A stretch of DNA of 39,763 nt from Bacteriovoracaceae bacterium. GTDB lineage: Bacteria; Bdellovibrionota; UBA2394. Position 1 is the first letter of the stretch; every line of letters begins with the position of its first letter. Below, piece after piece: positions 9,803-19,120 of this stretch. The DNA is taken from NCBI GenBank assembly GCA_028287765.1, contig JAQBPA010000025.1:1-39763 (forward strand), read 5' to 3'. The position numbers and the translations under genes were made by a program. The notes under the pieces are model-generated. The model was not told the DNA's origin. It did no database searches and saw only the letters and a program-made list of their open reading frames with translations.

Positions 9803-11059
9803 ATGCGGCTGCAGCGAATACTCATTCTTTTTTCAACACCCCTTTTTTTATATTCAATTGCCTTTTCTGCTACACGCGTATCACGACAAAAAATCCCGGA
9901 GTTTTCTGAATCCAGCATGAAAAAGTATCAAAGAATAATGAACCCGCGCAGGCGAACGTGCACAGGCAAATTGATCGGGCTTGCAAAAACACATTTAAAC
10001 CATCATTCAGATAGAACATTCTTTACCCATAAACATTTTATCCCAGCTCTATTTGAAGATCCAAATCCTGATTATTTGATTCCCAATTTCCGTTCAATTA
10101 ATCCAAAAGAACGCGCGAGCATTTTCAGTGATCTAAATATCGCAGAAAGAAAATGGAGAGGGGAAGTTTCAAAAACAGGTCTGCCGCCGCATTTAAGTTT
10201 GGTTCATAGCTATTTCGATGCTGGCATCCATGGCCTCATCATGAGTCATTGGGTTGATGATCCAGCCGTCCGACGCGTAATCATCTTTCTATGTGGTTAT
10301 TTGTTGCATTGGATTGATGATTTAGCTGATGGGCCCTATGCAAAAAAAATAAAGACAATGCCTTTGCCTAATTTTATGTTCCAACCCTTTCAAAACTCAC
10401 TCACGCAATTGCATCCGAAATTGGGAAACCTTTGGCAAGGAGCAATGGAGTACGCCATTCAAGAGGTTCCAGAATTCAAAAACAGACAATATGACTTCGA
10501 GAGCGAAGCTAAAAGAATGTTTTTGAACGGAGTCATGTTTAGTTCGTCAGATAAGGAGATACAACAAATATTCATTTATTATCATCAAGCTTTCTTCCAT
10601 CTCCTTTGGAATGAAAGTACTCATGTGGGAAGGCTTGTGGGAAGCATAACTCCAGGATCTATCGCCAATACAAGCAAGGTGCTTTCACTTGCTTGGCGAG
10701 GAATAAAGCAAGAACCCGATGCAAATTTAGTTCAACTTACGGATCTCTTTATTGCTCCGGGTGTACTCGTTCATGACGACGCGACTGAAAAAGTAATCGG
10801 AGAAGATCAACTGACTGATCAATTTTCAATAATCGATCTGCAGACAGACTTAAGAAAAACTTTTGTCACCATTTTGAAAAATGATGATCACTTTTTAAAA
10901 TTATTTCTAGAACCTATTCCTTTGTTTATCGACGCGTCTGAAGACGTTCTCAGAAAAAGCGGTTGGCTGCCCATTTATCTGGAATTTTTAACCGACCCGA
11001 GAGTAAAAAAGTTACTTCCGGACGGGTGGCTGGATAACTATATTTATGTTTATGAATAA
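9803..11059 (+). CDS. Hypothetical exported protein with an Asp-rich 'DDLAD' motif
   Basis: 418-aa ORF with N-terminal signal-like 'ILILFSTPLFLYSIAFSA'; 'FLCGYLLHWIDDLADG'; true start uncertain. Confidence 0.7.
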   Translation: MRLQRILILFSTPLFLYSIAFSATRVSRQKIPEFSESSMKKYQRIMNPRRRTCTGKLIGLAKTHLNHHSDRTFFTHKHFIPALFEDPNPDYLIPNFRSINPKERASIFSDLNIAERKWRGEVSKTGLPPHLSLVHSYFDAGIHGLIMSHWVDDPAVRRVIIFLCGYLLHWIDDLADGPYAKKIKTMPLPNFMFQPFQNSLTQLHPKLGNLWQGAMEYAIQEVPEFKNRQYDFESEAKRMFLNGVMFSSSDKEIQQIFIYYHQAFFHLLWNESTHVGRLVGSITPGSIANTSKVLSLAWRGIKQEPDANLVQLTDLFIAPGVLVHDDATEKVIGEDQLTDQFSIIDLQTDLRKTFVTILKNDDHFLKLFLEPIPLFIDASEDVLRKSGWLPIYLEFLTDPRVKKLLPDGWLDNYIYVYE

Positions 11060-11069
11060 TTCAAACTGA

Positions 11070-12230
11070 TTAAGGTCTTTTTGTAAGATCGATATCGAAG
11101 GGCCCCGCTCCCAACCTTGACAGAAGACTTCGTGCAGTTCTTTCCCATTGATCGAATTCCAGCTGCATAACCGTAGGCCTACCTGAACCATTACTTTGCT
11201 TGCCGTCACTTGCCGGAAAATCAAGATAGTGAAGACCTAGCCTTTCTGCAATTTCGATTCGGTTGAGCGCCGTTTCTGCAAAATATTTTACAAGTGAATG
11301 ATAAAAAGGAACTTCTTGAGAAGTTCTAGAATGATTCATTAAATCGTAAAAATGTTCGGCTTCAATCAACAGTTCTTTCGTGTTTAGTCGACGAGAAAAA
11401 TTTTGAGTTAAGCGGGTCAGTTCTAAAAGATGATCCAGCTTGCTTTGAATGACGTCGGCTTGATTGTCACCTATCTCGGAATCAGATAACTCTGCATTTC
11501 GAGGTAAGATTCGATGAGTTTGAATAAGTCCTTCGTAAAATTCCTTAACCGATTCGGCATAGATAGTTCTGAATTTCTTTTTTTGCATCCGACCCTCGTG
11601 GGAAAATCCGGGTTCTATTGCTCGATCGAAAAGAACATCGATATTATTTTTTATTTCCAGGGCTTCACCCTGAAGACGTTCCAAAATTCTTTGCTCTTCC
11701 AGAACAAATCGTCTGACCTTTTCATCAGTCGAATCGGCAAGACTCTCTTTAGAATCTTTATAAAGTCGAAGCATTGCTTCGTTTAGCAACTCAATACGTG
11801 CATCGAGTCTGGCGATGAAATCTAAGGGTGGGTCTTCAGACAATAGCTTTGAGAGGAGCCGACCGACGCTAAGCCATTCTTCAAAAATTTTACGATGCTC
11901 TTCGAGTTGAGGAATGATATCGGAGCTGAAATCATGCCCAAACGAAAATCCAGTCAAAAGAACGGGTGTTGATGTTTTTGAAAGTTGCTCAATACGATAT
12001 CGAACCAGATCCCGTTCACGCTTTACTGGTAAATTTTGTTGATATGATGGAGTGGGTCGAGAAGGATATCCGAGACGTTCAAACATTCTTCGACAAAAGC
12101 TTTTTTTGGCAGCAGGCAATTCAGAATCCGTCCAAGCACTGGCGGCACTACTAACTCTTAAGCTAAGAGTTAGTAGAAAAATAATGGGAAAGAAGAAGTA
12201 ATTAATCAAACGGGATTCTCTCAATTTCAT
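11070..12230 (-). CDS. Hypothetical exported protein
   Basis: ORF track starts at 12266; internal ATG at 12230 ('MKLRESRLINYFFFPIIFLLTLSLRVSSAASA') gives a clean signal peptide. Convergent with 9803-11059. Confidence 0.7.
   Translation of the reverse strand: MKLRESRLINYFFFPIIFLLTLSLRVSSAASAWTDSELPAAKKSFCRRMFERLGYPSRPTPSYQQNLPVKRERDLVRYRIEQLSKTSTPVLLTGFSFGHDFSSDIIPQLEEHRKIFEEWLSVGRLLSKLLSEDPPLDFIARLDARIELLNEAMLRLYKDSKESLADSTDEKVRRFVLEEQRILERLQGEALEIKNNIDVLFDRAIEPGFSHEGRMQKKKFRTIYAESVKEFYEGLIQTHRILPRNAELSDSEIGDNQADVIQSKLDHLLELTRLTQNFSRRLNTKELLIEAEHFYDLMNHSRTSQEVPFYHSLVKYFAETALNRIEIAERLGLHYLDFPASDGKQSNGSGRPTVMQLEFDQWERTARSLLSRLGAGPFDIDLTKRP
12148..12176. repeat. Perfect 13-bp-arm hairpin within signal-peptide coding region
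   Basis: CTACTAACTCTTA agc TAAGAGTTAGTAG. Confidence 0.8.
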
Positions 12231-12309
12231 TGTGCGATTTTTATTGTGCGAGTGATATTCGGTCAATATTCAACGATCTAACTAAGGATAGACATCCGCT
12301 CAATTGAGC

Positions 12310-12504
12310 TTAAAGAAAAAAACTACTCGCTCTCCAAAGGAGTGAGGGTCTCTTTTTAATGACACTCCTATAGGAGTCATCTTTTTCTCCGAAAAAAGCA
12401 TAGAGGACAAATGGAATTCCAAGCAAAACAACGTAGGCGATTAAAAGGAAAAAAATATTTCCACCAAAAATGGTCATGAAAGCTGAATAGAGATAGAGAG
12501 TCAT
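12310..12504 (-). CDS. Small membrane protein
   Basis: ORF track starts at 12522; SD GGAGG favours the ATG at 12504 ('MTLYLYSAFMTIFGGNIFFLLIAYVVLLGIPFVLYAFFGEKDD'); two hydrophobic segments. Confidence 0.6.
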   Translation of the reverse strand: MTLYLYSAFMTIFGGNIFFLLIAYVVLLGIPFVLYAFFGEKDDSYRSVIKKRPSLLWRASSFFL

Positions 12505-12673
12505 TTTGAGCATCTCCTCCAATTAGTTTATTATTCGTTAGTGCGCATTCGCCTAAGAACCCAAAAAACGGACTCAGCACTGTAGCGCGTCAGCCAGTGC
12601 TAACCTTCGATGTAAGAATTATATGAAAAGTAGGAAGAGTGAATCAGACCAAGGTGGGGTTGGGTTTAATTAT

Positions 12674-14050
12674 TTAAGCGAGTCCATACTCTTTGCGCTT
12701 TCGCCAGAGAGTCACAGTCGTGATCCCAAGAATGTGTGCAGCTCTTTCCTGATTGCTTTCCGTTGCCAAGACTTTTTCAATATAATCGCGCTCAAGACGC
12801 TCTAAGGTGACGAGCTCTCCCGAAATTTTCTCTGGCTTATGACGAACCGTCTCCGGAAGATCCGAAATATCGATATCTTTACCATTTGATAAGAGGACGA
12901 TCCGTTCGATCACATTACTCAGCTCACGAATGTTACCCGGCCATGAATAATCGAGAAGAACTTTTAAAACGTCGTCCGGAATTTTAACCTGAGTGGCACT
13001 ATTGCTTGAGAATTTAGTCAGAAACTTTTGAATCAAAATGGGGATATCTTCCTTCCGAAAGCGAAGAGGAACTAAAGAGCACTCAAGAACATTTAAACGA
13101 TAATACAGATCTTCCCTAAAGGTGCCCTCCTTCACCGCCTTTTCTAAATTCTTATTGGTCGCCCCAATGATTCTTGTATCCACATAAATAGATTTGTTGC
13201 TTCCTACTCTTTCGATCACCTTTTCTTGAAGGAACCTCAAAAGCTTCAGTTGGCCATTTAAAGAAATATCTCCAATCTCATCGAGAAAGAGCGTTCCGTG
13301 ATTCGCGAGTTCAAATTTTCCGACTTTATCTTGGAAAGCTCCCGTAAAGGAGCCTTTAACGTGACCAAAAATTTCTGACTCAAAAAGGTTCTCAGCTAAG
13401 CTTGTGCAATTCACGGTGACAAAGGGATGCGAATGTCTCTTTGATTTTTCATGAATAGCTCTCGCGAGTTCACTTTTTCCCGTTCCGCTTTCTCCAATCA
13501 GAAGCACCGTTGAGTCTGTAGGAGATACTTTTTGAACGAATTCCTCGAGCCGGTGACTTGCAATGGAAGTGAATCCCGTAAAATATTCATGAACGCTTCC
13601 GCCCTGATCGCGAAGTTTTTGATTTTCTCGCCGCAGAGAAACAACGAGTCGAACTTTTTTAAGAAGATGTTCGAGTTGAGCAGTCGTAAAGGGCTTTGGA
13701 AGGTAATCAAACGCTCCCTCCTTTGTCACTTGGACTGCGTTTTCAATGGAGGCAAAAGCTGTAATCACGACGACAACAGGAGGTATTTGAAAATCTTTTG
13801 TAGCTCGAATGATATCCACGCCTGTTTTTTCGCCCATTCGAAAGTCCGTCAAAATAAGATCAAAATCATCGGATGTGAGGTGCTGGAGTGCCATGGCTAC
13901 GCTTGAAGCTGGCGTGACTTTGCAGTCGAGAAGTTTGAGGCTAAGACTCAGTGTTCTTAAGATATTTGGATCGTCATCAACCAATAAAATTTTAAGGGGG
14001 GTATCGCTCACAAGCACCTCTCTATATATATGTCTTCTGTCACGTATCAA
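12674..14050 (-). CDS. NtrC-family sigma54-dependent response regulator (REC-AAA+-Fis HTH), candidate kdp regulator
   Basis: REC 'ILLVDDDPNIL...LILTDFRMGEKTG...YLPKPF'; Walker A 'GESGTGKSELARAI'; sigma54 contact loop 'GSFTGAF'; Walker B 'GTLFLDEIGDIS'; C-terminal Fis-type HTH 'NQERAAHILGITTVTLWRKRKEYGL'. Confidence 0.95.
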   Translation of the reverse strand: MIRDRRHIYREVLVSDTPLKILLVDDDPNILRTLSLSLKLLDCKVTPASSVAMALQHLTSDDFDLILTDFRMGEKTGVDIIRATKDFQIPPVVVVITAFASIENAVQVTKEGAFDYLPKPFTTAQLEHLLKKVRLVVSLRRENQKLRDQGGSVHEYFTGFTSIASHRLEEFVQKVSPTDSTVLLIGESGTGKSELARAIHEKSKRHSHPFVTVNCTSLAENLFESEIFGHVKGSFTGAFQDKVGKFELANHGTLFLDEIGDISLNGQLKLLRFLQEKVIERVGSNKSIYVDTRIIGATNKNLEKAVKEGTFREDLYYRLNVLECSLVPLRFRKEDIPILIQKFLTKFSSNSATQVKIPDDVLKVLLDYSWPGNIRELSNVIERIVLLSNGKDIDISDLPETVRHKPEKISGELVTLERLERDYIEKVLATESNQERAAHILGITTVTLWRKRKEYGLA

Positions 14051-15825
14051 CCGTGCCCTGATATGAGGGGTAAGGTAATTCGAAAAATCGAGCCATGAGG
14101 TTCGCGATAGATATATTGAATCTCGCCATGGTGGGCTTCTACGACTTCTTTAGCAATGGTGAGACCTAATCCCAAAAATCCCGGCTTTTGCTCGCCTTCA
14201 CCTTTGGCCTGAAAGTAAGGCTCGAAAATCTTATCTCGAATTTCTAGCGGCACGCCAGGACCCTCATCCCAAATTTCTATATGAACCTTGTTGCTGTCCG
14301 TCGACAAAAGAACCTTGATGATTCCTAGAGAAGGAGAAACACGTACGGCGTTTCCCAGCAGATTTGAAATGGCCCAAGGAAATTTAATAAGATCTACAGA
14401 TGCCCAAATTTCGCCCGAGCCTTCTTGAATATATTCGAGTCTTACATTTCTTTCTTTCGAAAGAACATGAAAGGGTCTCATCCATTCTTTCAATTTCTCG
14501 TTGAGTGGAGTGAGCTCCAACTTTAATCTTAAAGAACTTAAATCAACAGAACCCACCTGAATGAACTCATTCGCTACAATTCGAATTCTGGCGACATCAT
14601 CATGAATGGTATTGATGAGCATCTGTTCTTCATCACTCCACTGACCTTTTCTAGAGAGCAAAAGTTCGCTTGCTGTTCCAAGAGATTGAAGAGGGGTTTT
14701 GAGTTCATGCGATAAAATTCCCAAAAAATCTGCCTTCGATTTTTCTCGTTGAATATTTTCCGTAATATCGTGAAGAAGATAAAGCATCATTCCAAGGGGT
14801 TCATCGTTTTTTCCTAAAATGTTTCGACACCGACCGCTAAAAATTCTTTTTTTGCCGTCGAAAGCAAGCTCGACGGATTGATCCGGTGATAGATCCCGAT
14901 TCAAAAACTGCCGCAGCCTCAAATAATTATCTCCGAGTGTCGAAAGGTCAGCCCAGAAGTGATAAAGAACATCTTCCTTTTTGAGTCCAAGCAATTCCAA
15001 CATTCCTTCATTGCACTGGACAACAGTCTGCCGATTGTCGATGACGATAATCCCATCATCCACAGACTCTAAAACGGTTTCAAGCTTTTGGCCCTGAACA
15101 GAAAGTTCTTCGAGATTGAGCTTTTGCAGATCGCAAAGTCTGTCCCAGAGTCTTCCCATTTCGTGATTTAAAACTTTCATTTCAAAGTTCGTGGGTACAG
15201 GAAGTTTCAATTGAGTCCCGAGTCGAGGCTTTCGGCGAAGGGCTTCTGCGATATCTTTAATAGGCCGAGAAATCTTTACGGCCAAACCGTCGGCAAGATA
15301 AATCGCCCAAAGAAGAGAAATCATAAAAAGGACGATACTGAAAATGAGAATTCTCTTACTCGCTAAAACACTTTTCTCTGCAAGTTTGAACATCCCTTTT
15401 TCGTTGAGCTCAATCAGACGATCCAAGTTTTGTCGCATTTCTATAAAATCACGGCCCGAAGTGGCCTCTGGGTTTGTTTTTGAGCGGTCCCAAAGATTTC
15501 TAATTTTTGAAGCGAGCCCGCCTTCTCCTGGCTCCGTGATATTATGTTCTTCAAACGAAATCATATCTTCAAAAAGCTTTTTCCATTCGTTTGGATTTTT
15601 CTCCGGATGGCGTGCTGGCAATGAAAGTGCATTCCATGATTCTTTCATCTTCATGGCTGCAGAAATAGAGTCATAATTAGAATGGATAATCTGCGGAGTG
15701 ACGCCGCTTGAGAAGTACACGGCGAGCATCATGAAAATGCCAACGCCCACATAGAGCGAAACAAGGACGAAGAATTGTCGAAGAATTTTTTGTCTAAGTG
15801 GAGGTAAGTGCGCTTCTTCTCTCAT
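14047..15825 (-). CDS. Membrane PAS sensor histidine kinase, co-transcribed with KdpD-like sensor and NtrC-type RR
   Basis: 592 aa; two TM segments flanking a periplasmic region; PAS; DHp 'FLGILSHELKTPLQSL'; HATPase 'IWDEGPGVPLEIRDKIFEPYF' and 'FLGLGLTIAKEVVEAHHG'; 4-nt overlaps on both sides. Confidence 0.93.
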   Translation of the reverse strand: MREEAHLPPLRQKILRQFFVLVSLYVGVGIFMMLAVYFSSGVTPQIIHSNYDSISAAMKMKESWNALSLPARHPEKNPNEWKKLFEDMISFEEHNITEPGEGGLASKIRNLWDRSKTNPEATSGRDFIEMRQNLDRLIELNEKGMFKLAEKSVLASKRILIFSIVLFMISLLWAIYLADGLAVKISRPIKDIAEALRRKPRLGTQLKLPVPTNFEMKVLNHEMGRLWDRLCDLQKLNLEELSVQGQKLETVLESVDDGIIVIDNRQTVVQCNEGMLELLGLKKEDVLYHFWADLSTLGDNYLRLRQFLNRDLSPDQSVELAFDGKKRIFSGRCRNILGKNDEPLGMMLYLLHDITENIQREKSKADFLGILSHELKTPLQSLGTASELLLSRKGQWSDEEQMLINTIHDDVARIRIVANEFIQVGSVDLSSLRLKLELTPLNEKLKEWMRPFHVLSKERNVRLEYIQEGSGEIWASVDLIKFPWAISNLLGNAVRVSPSLGIIKVLLSTDSNKVHIEIWDEGPGVPLEIRDKIFEPYFQAKGEGEQKPGFLGLGLTIAKEVVEAHHGEIQYIYREPHGSIFRITLPLISGHG

Positions 15826-16949
15826 CTCTCCTCTCCTTCGAGACTGCTTAAAATATGCACATCCACTCCAACGGAGTCGTGAATGAAACTAAGAAGAACA
15901 GAACCTCGAAACCTTTCTCTGAGAGGAGAGAGTCTGGATTTGCCAAAAACTGCATGTCTCACATTGTGCTCGAGAGCGAAGTTACAAAGAAGACTTGCGA
16001 TATCGTCTCCATGGAGCGTGATCACCTCAGCATCGAGACGCTTTGCAAGAGTAAGATTATTCTGAAGCTTCCGCTGAAGTCCGGCGTCAATATTCGTCGG
16101 GTTCTCTTCTGAACTCTGCACGTAGACCACATAGCATTGACTTGAAAGCTGCATGGCCATCCGGCAGCCTTTTCGAATCAGAACTTCGGCACTGGTGGGA
16201 TCTGAACTCAAACAAACCATGACCGTCTCATGCGTAAGAAGAGCATTTCTTTCAGAAAGAATGAGTTGTTCGTCAATACGACGAATCTGATCTCCGGCAG
16301 CTTCTTTGAGTGCCGTCTCACGTAAAACTGAGAGGTTGGAAGGAGAAAAAAAGTTTGTCATCGCGCGTTCAGCTTGTTCTTTGGAGTAAATTTTTCCCAT
16401 TCTGAGTCGCTCGCGAAGATCCTCAATCGTAAGGTCGACATTCACAATTTGATCGGCCCTTTGCAAAATCGAATCGGGCAAACGTTCGCGTATTTCCACT
16501 CCCGTAATCGCGCTGATTTTATCTGCGATCGATTCAAGATGCTGAACGTTTAACGTTGAAATGACATTGATGCGATGATCTAAAATCTCGAGCACATCTT
16601 CGTAACGCTTTTCGTGTTTAGAATGGGGTGCGTTGGTATGCGCCAGTTCATCGATCAGAACGATTTGAGGCTTCCTATCGAGAATGGCGTTCACATCCAT
16701 TTCATAAAAAGTTGTCTGGTTAATTTCGTAAGCACGGCGAGAAATGGATTCTAGATCGCCAACTAGACCTGCAGTATCAGATCGGTCGTGAGGCTCCAAG
16801 TATCCAATGACAACATCAAATCCCCGCGCTTTTAATCGAAGAGCTTCTTGAAGCATGGCATAAGTTTTTCCGACGCCCGCCGCATATCCTAGGTAAATCT
16901 TTAAAGATCCCTTCTTCCGTCGCTCTAAAATTTCATCAAATTGAGGCAT
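15822..16949 (-). CDS. kdpD: KdpD N-terminal sensor (KdpD domain + USP domain) lacking TM and kinase domains
   Basis: 375 aa; 'GSLKIYLGYAAGVGKTYAMLQEALRLKARGFDVVIGYLEPHDR' and 'VLIDELAHTNAPHSKHEKRYEDVLEIL' are KdpD signatures; ends after the USP-like region. Confidence 0.93.
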   Translation of the reverse strand: MPQFDEILERRKKGSLKIYLGYAAGVGKTYAMLQEALRLKARGFDVVIGYLEPHDRSDTAGLVGDLESISRRAYEINQTTFYEMDVNAILDRKPQIVLIDELAHTNAPHSKHEKRYEDVLEILDHRINVISTLNVQHLESIADKISAITGVEIRERLPDSILQRADQIVNVDLTIEDLRERLRMGKIYSKEQAERAMTNFFSPSNLSVLRETALKEAAGDQIRRIDEQLILSERNALLTHETVMVCLSSDPTSAEVLIRKGCRMAMQLSSQCYVVYVQSSEENPTNIDAGLQRKLQNNLTLAKRLDAEVITLHGDDIASLLCNFALEHNVRHAVFGKSRLSPLRERFRGSVLLSFIHDSVGVDVHILSSLEGEER

Positions 16950-17032
16950 CTAATAGGTAAATCCTATCCGTGATCAGAGAAGATTCCAATCCGCAAAGTA
17001 TCTCCAAAAGGGATGCTTTCTGACCAAAGAGC

Positions 17033-17067
17033 ATTACAAAATGTAATGGAATATTTCATTTTGTAAT
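17033..17067. promoter_or_regulatory. Paired 15-bp palindromes (candidate enhancer/UAS) upstream of kdp
   Basis: ATTACAAAATGTAAT (17033-17047) ggaat ATTTCATTTTGTAAT (17053-17067); same 15-5-15 architecture at 24319 and 25880. Confidence 0.75.
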
Positions 17068-17117
17068 TCAATTTTTGCTCCAGGAGGCCTGAATGGCACG
17101 TAAATCAGAAATTTTCT

Positions 17118-17133
17118 TGGCACGTTCATTGCA
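17118..17133 (+). promoter_or_regulatory. Sigma54 (-24/-12) promoter for kdp operon
   Basis: TGGCACGTTCATTGCA matches TGGCACG-N4-TTGCW exactly; GG at 17119-17120, GC at 17131-17132; 51 bp downstream of the paired palindrome. Confidence 0.88.
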
Positions 17134-17204
17134 AACCATTGGAGTGAGAAAGAAATGAGCACGGAAAAAATAAAAAATGAACGGTCGAATTCGAAAGGAT
17201 CACC

Positions 17205-17297
17205 ATGGTCGCAGCAGACTATTTAAATTTAGGCTTTCTTCTTGTGTGTTTTGGTTTGGGAATTGCTTTTGTGTTTGGTTGTGAACGTTTGAAATAG
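17205..17297 (+). CDS. 30-aa single-TM microprotein preceding kdpF
   Basis: MVAADYLNLGFLLVCFGLGIAFVFGCERLK; preceded by AAAGGA; below the ORF-track length cutoff. Confidence 0.7.
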   Translation: MVAADYLNLGFLLVCFGLGIAFVFGCERLK

Positions 17298-17309
17298 GAG
17301 TGTCATCTT

Positions 17310-17390
17310 ATGGATTTTGTATTGCTAGGAGTTTCCGTCGGAGTCTTTATCTATCTGCTTTACGCACTTATTTGTCCGGAGAAGTTTTAA
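17310..17390 (+). CDS. kdpF: KdpF small subunit
   Basis: MDFVLLGVSVGVFIYLLYALICPEKF; SD AGGAG; one TM and typical 'YALI.PEKF' end directly before kdpA. Confidence 0.9.
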   Translation: MDFVLLGVSVGVFIYLLYALICPEKF

Positions 17391-17391
17391 T

Positions 17392-19101
17392 ATGACAACG
17401 AGAGATACTATTCAACTTGGCCTCTATTTGATCGTCTTGATCTTGGCCACTAAGCCACTAGCACTTCATCTTGAAAAGGTTTTTGAAGGTTCAAAGAATC
17501 TTCTGTCTCCTATTTTTGGTCCGATTGAAAAATTAATTTATCGCCTACTCGGTGTGAACCCGGATGAAGATCAACATTGGACGAAGTACTCGATTGATCT
17601 GCTTGTTTTTAGCGGAGTTACTTGTGGATTTACTTATCTACTTTTGAGAGCTCAAAAATTTCTTCCGCTCAATCCACAAGGGTTCGCCGGAATGACTCCA
17701 GACCTTGCCTACAATACTGCCATGAGTTTTACGACGAATACTAATTGGCAGTCGTATGGGGGCGAAAGCACGCTCAGCTATCTTTCTCAAATGCTGGCAC
17801 TTACTTTTCATAATTTTATTTCTGCAGCGGTGGGGATTGCGGTTGCGGTTGCTCTCATTCGAGGCATTTCTAAAAAAGAAGGAAAAGGCATCGGAAATTT
17901 TTGGGCGGATATGATTCGCTGCAATTTATATGTTCTTCTTCCGATCTGCATTGTGTACGCGCTCTTCTTAATTTCACAGGGAGTGATTCAAAATTTTCAT
18001 GCTTACGATATCGCGACAACGCTTGAAGGAGTAAAGCAAACCATCGCTCAAGGCCCAGTTGCCTCCCAAGTAGCGATCAAGATGCTTGGAACAAACGGTG
18101 GAGGTTTTTTTAATGCCAATGCGGCTCATCCCTATGAAAATCCCACGGCTCTCTCCAACTTTTTTCAAATGCTTTCGATCTTTTTGATTCCGAGTGCTCT
18201 TGTTTACTTACTCGGAAGACGAGTTCGAAATAAAAAACATGGTTGGGCTGTTTGGGCAGCGATGGCCATTATTTTCGTGGTGGGCGTACTGATAACAGCT
18301 CACTACGAATATCAAGGAAATCCTAAACTCGCTGAACTCGGCTGCTCTTCGCCAGCAAATATGGAAGGAAAGGAAGCTCGCTTTGGAATCTTTAACTCCG
18401 CCTTCTTTGCGACGATAACAACCGACGCCTCTTGTGGCGCAGTGAATGCCATGCACGACAGTTTCACTCCACTCGGAGGAGCTGTTCCACTTTCGAATAT
18501 CATGTTGGGTGAAATTATTTTTGGAGGCGTGGGATCAGGTCTGTACGGAATGCTCATGTATATTCTGCTCACCGTTTTTATTGCCGGACTTATGATCGGA
18601 CGGACTCCGGAATACGTGGGCAAGAAAATTGAAGGTCGGGAAATTAAGTATGTCATGTTTGCGATGATTGTGATGGCGCTCTCGATTTTGGGATTCACCG
18701 CATGGGGTGCGCTCGATCCGCGTGGACTTGCAGGTCTCAATAATCCGGCTGGACACGGATTTTCAGAAATTCTCTACGCGTATACTTCTGGCACTGGAAA
18801 TAACGGAAGTGCGTTTGCCGGCCTCAGTGCAAACACTCCGTTTTGGAATTGGACCCTCGCTTTTGCAATGTTCTTCGGTCGATTTTTTATGATGATCCCA
18901 ATGCTTGCCGTTGCAGGCTCGCTCGCGAAAAAGAAAATTCATCCCGGCGGTGAGGGTACGTTTCGAGTGGATAATTCACTTTTTGTGGGACTACTTATCG
19001 GAGTGATTTTACTGGTCGGAGCACTCACGTTCTTCCCGGCGCTTTCACTCGGTCCGATTGCAGAACACTTCGATATGCTCCAAGGACATCTTTTTAAGTA
19101 A
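17392..19101 (+). CDS. kdpA: K+-transporting ATPase subunit A
   Basis: 569 aa; filter-like segments '[14 protein letters not shown]' and '[21 protein letters not shown]'; multi-pass; next to kdpB and kdpC. Confidence 0.98.
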   Translation: MTTRDTIQLGLYLIVLILATKPLALHLEKVFEGSKNLLSPIFGPIEKLIYRLLGVNPDEDQHWTKYSIDLLVFSGVTCGFTYLLLRAQKFLPLNPQGFAGMTPDLAYNTAMSFTTNTNWQSYGGESTLSYLSQMLALTFHNFISAAVGIAVAVALIRGISKKEGKGIGNFWADMIRCNLYVLLPICIVYALFLISQGVIQNFHAYDIATTLEGVKQTIAQGPVASQVAIKMLGTNGGGFFNANAAHPYENPTALSNFFQMLSIFLIPSALVYLLGRRVRNKKHGWAVWAAMAIIFVVGVLITAHYEYQGNPKLAELGCSSPANMEGKEARFGIFNSAFFATITTDASCGAVNAMHDSFTPLGGAVPLSNIMLGEIIFGGVGSGLYGMLMYILLTVFIAGLMIGRTPEYVGKKIEGREIKYVMFAMIVMALSILGFTAWGALDPRGLAGLNNPAGHGFSEILYAYTSGTGNNGSAFAGLSANTPFWNWTLAFAMFFGRFFMMIPMLAVAGSLAKKKIHPGGEGTFRVDNSLFVGLLIGVILLVGALTFFPALSLGPIAEHFDMLQGHLFK

Positions 19102-19120
19102 GAAAAGGAATAAGTTCATT

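Noticed and set aside
12364-12377. ACTCCTATAGGAGT palindrome near the 12310 gene's 3' part
   Set aside because: Short and within coding sequence; could easily be chance.
13532-13906. 124-aa + strand ORF inside the NtrC-type regulator
   Set aside because: Lies wholly antisense to a strongly supported CDS.
15344-15676. 110-aa + strand ORF
   Set aside because: Antisense shadow of the 14047-15825 histidine kinase.
17156-17227. 23-aa potential leader peptide MSTEKIKNERSNSKGSPWSQQTI
   Set aside because: No good SD, overlaps the 30-aa TM microprotein in another frame, no attenuator hairpin seen.
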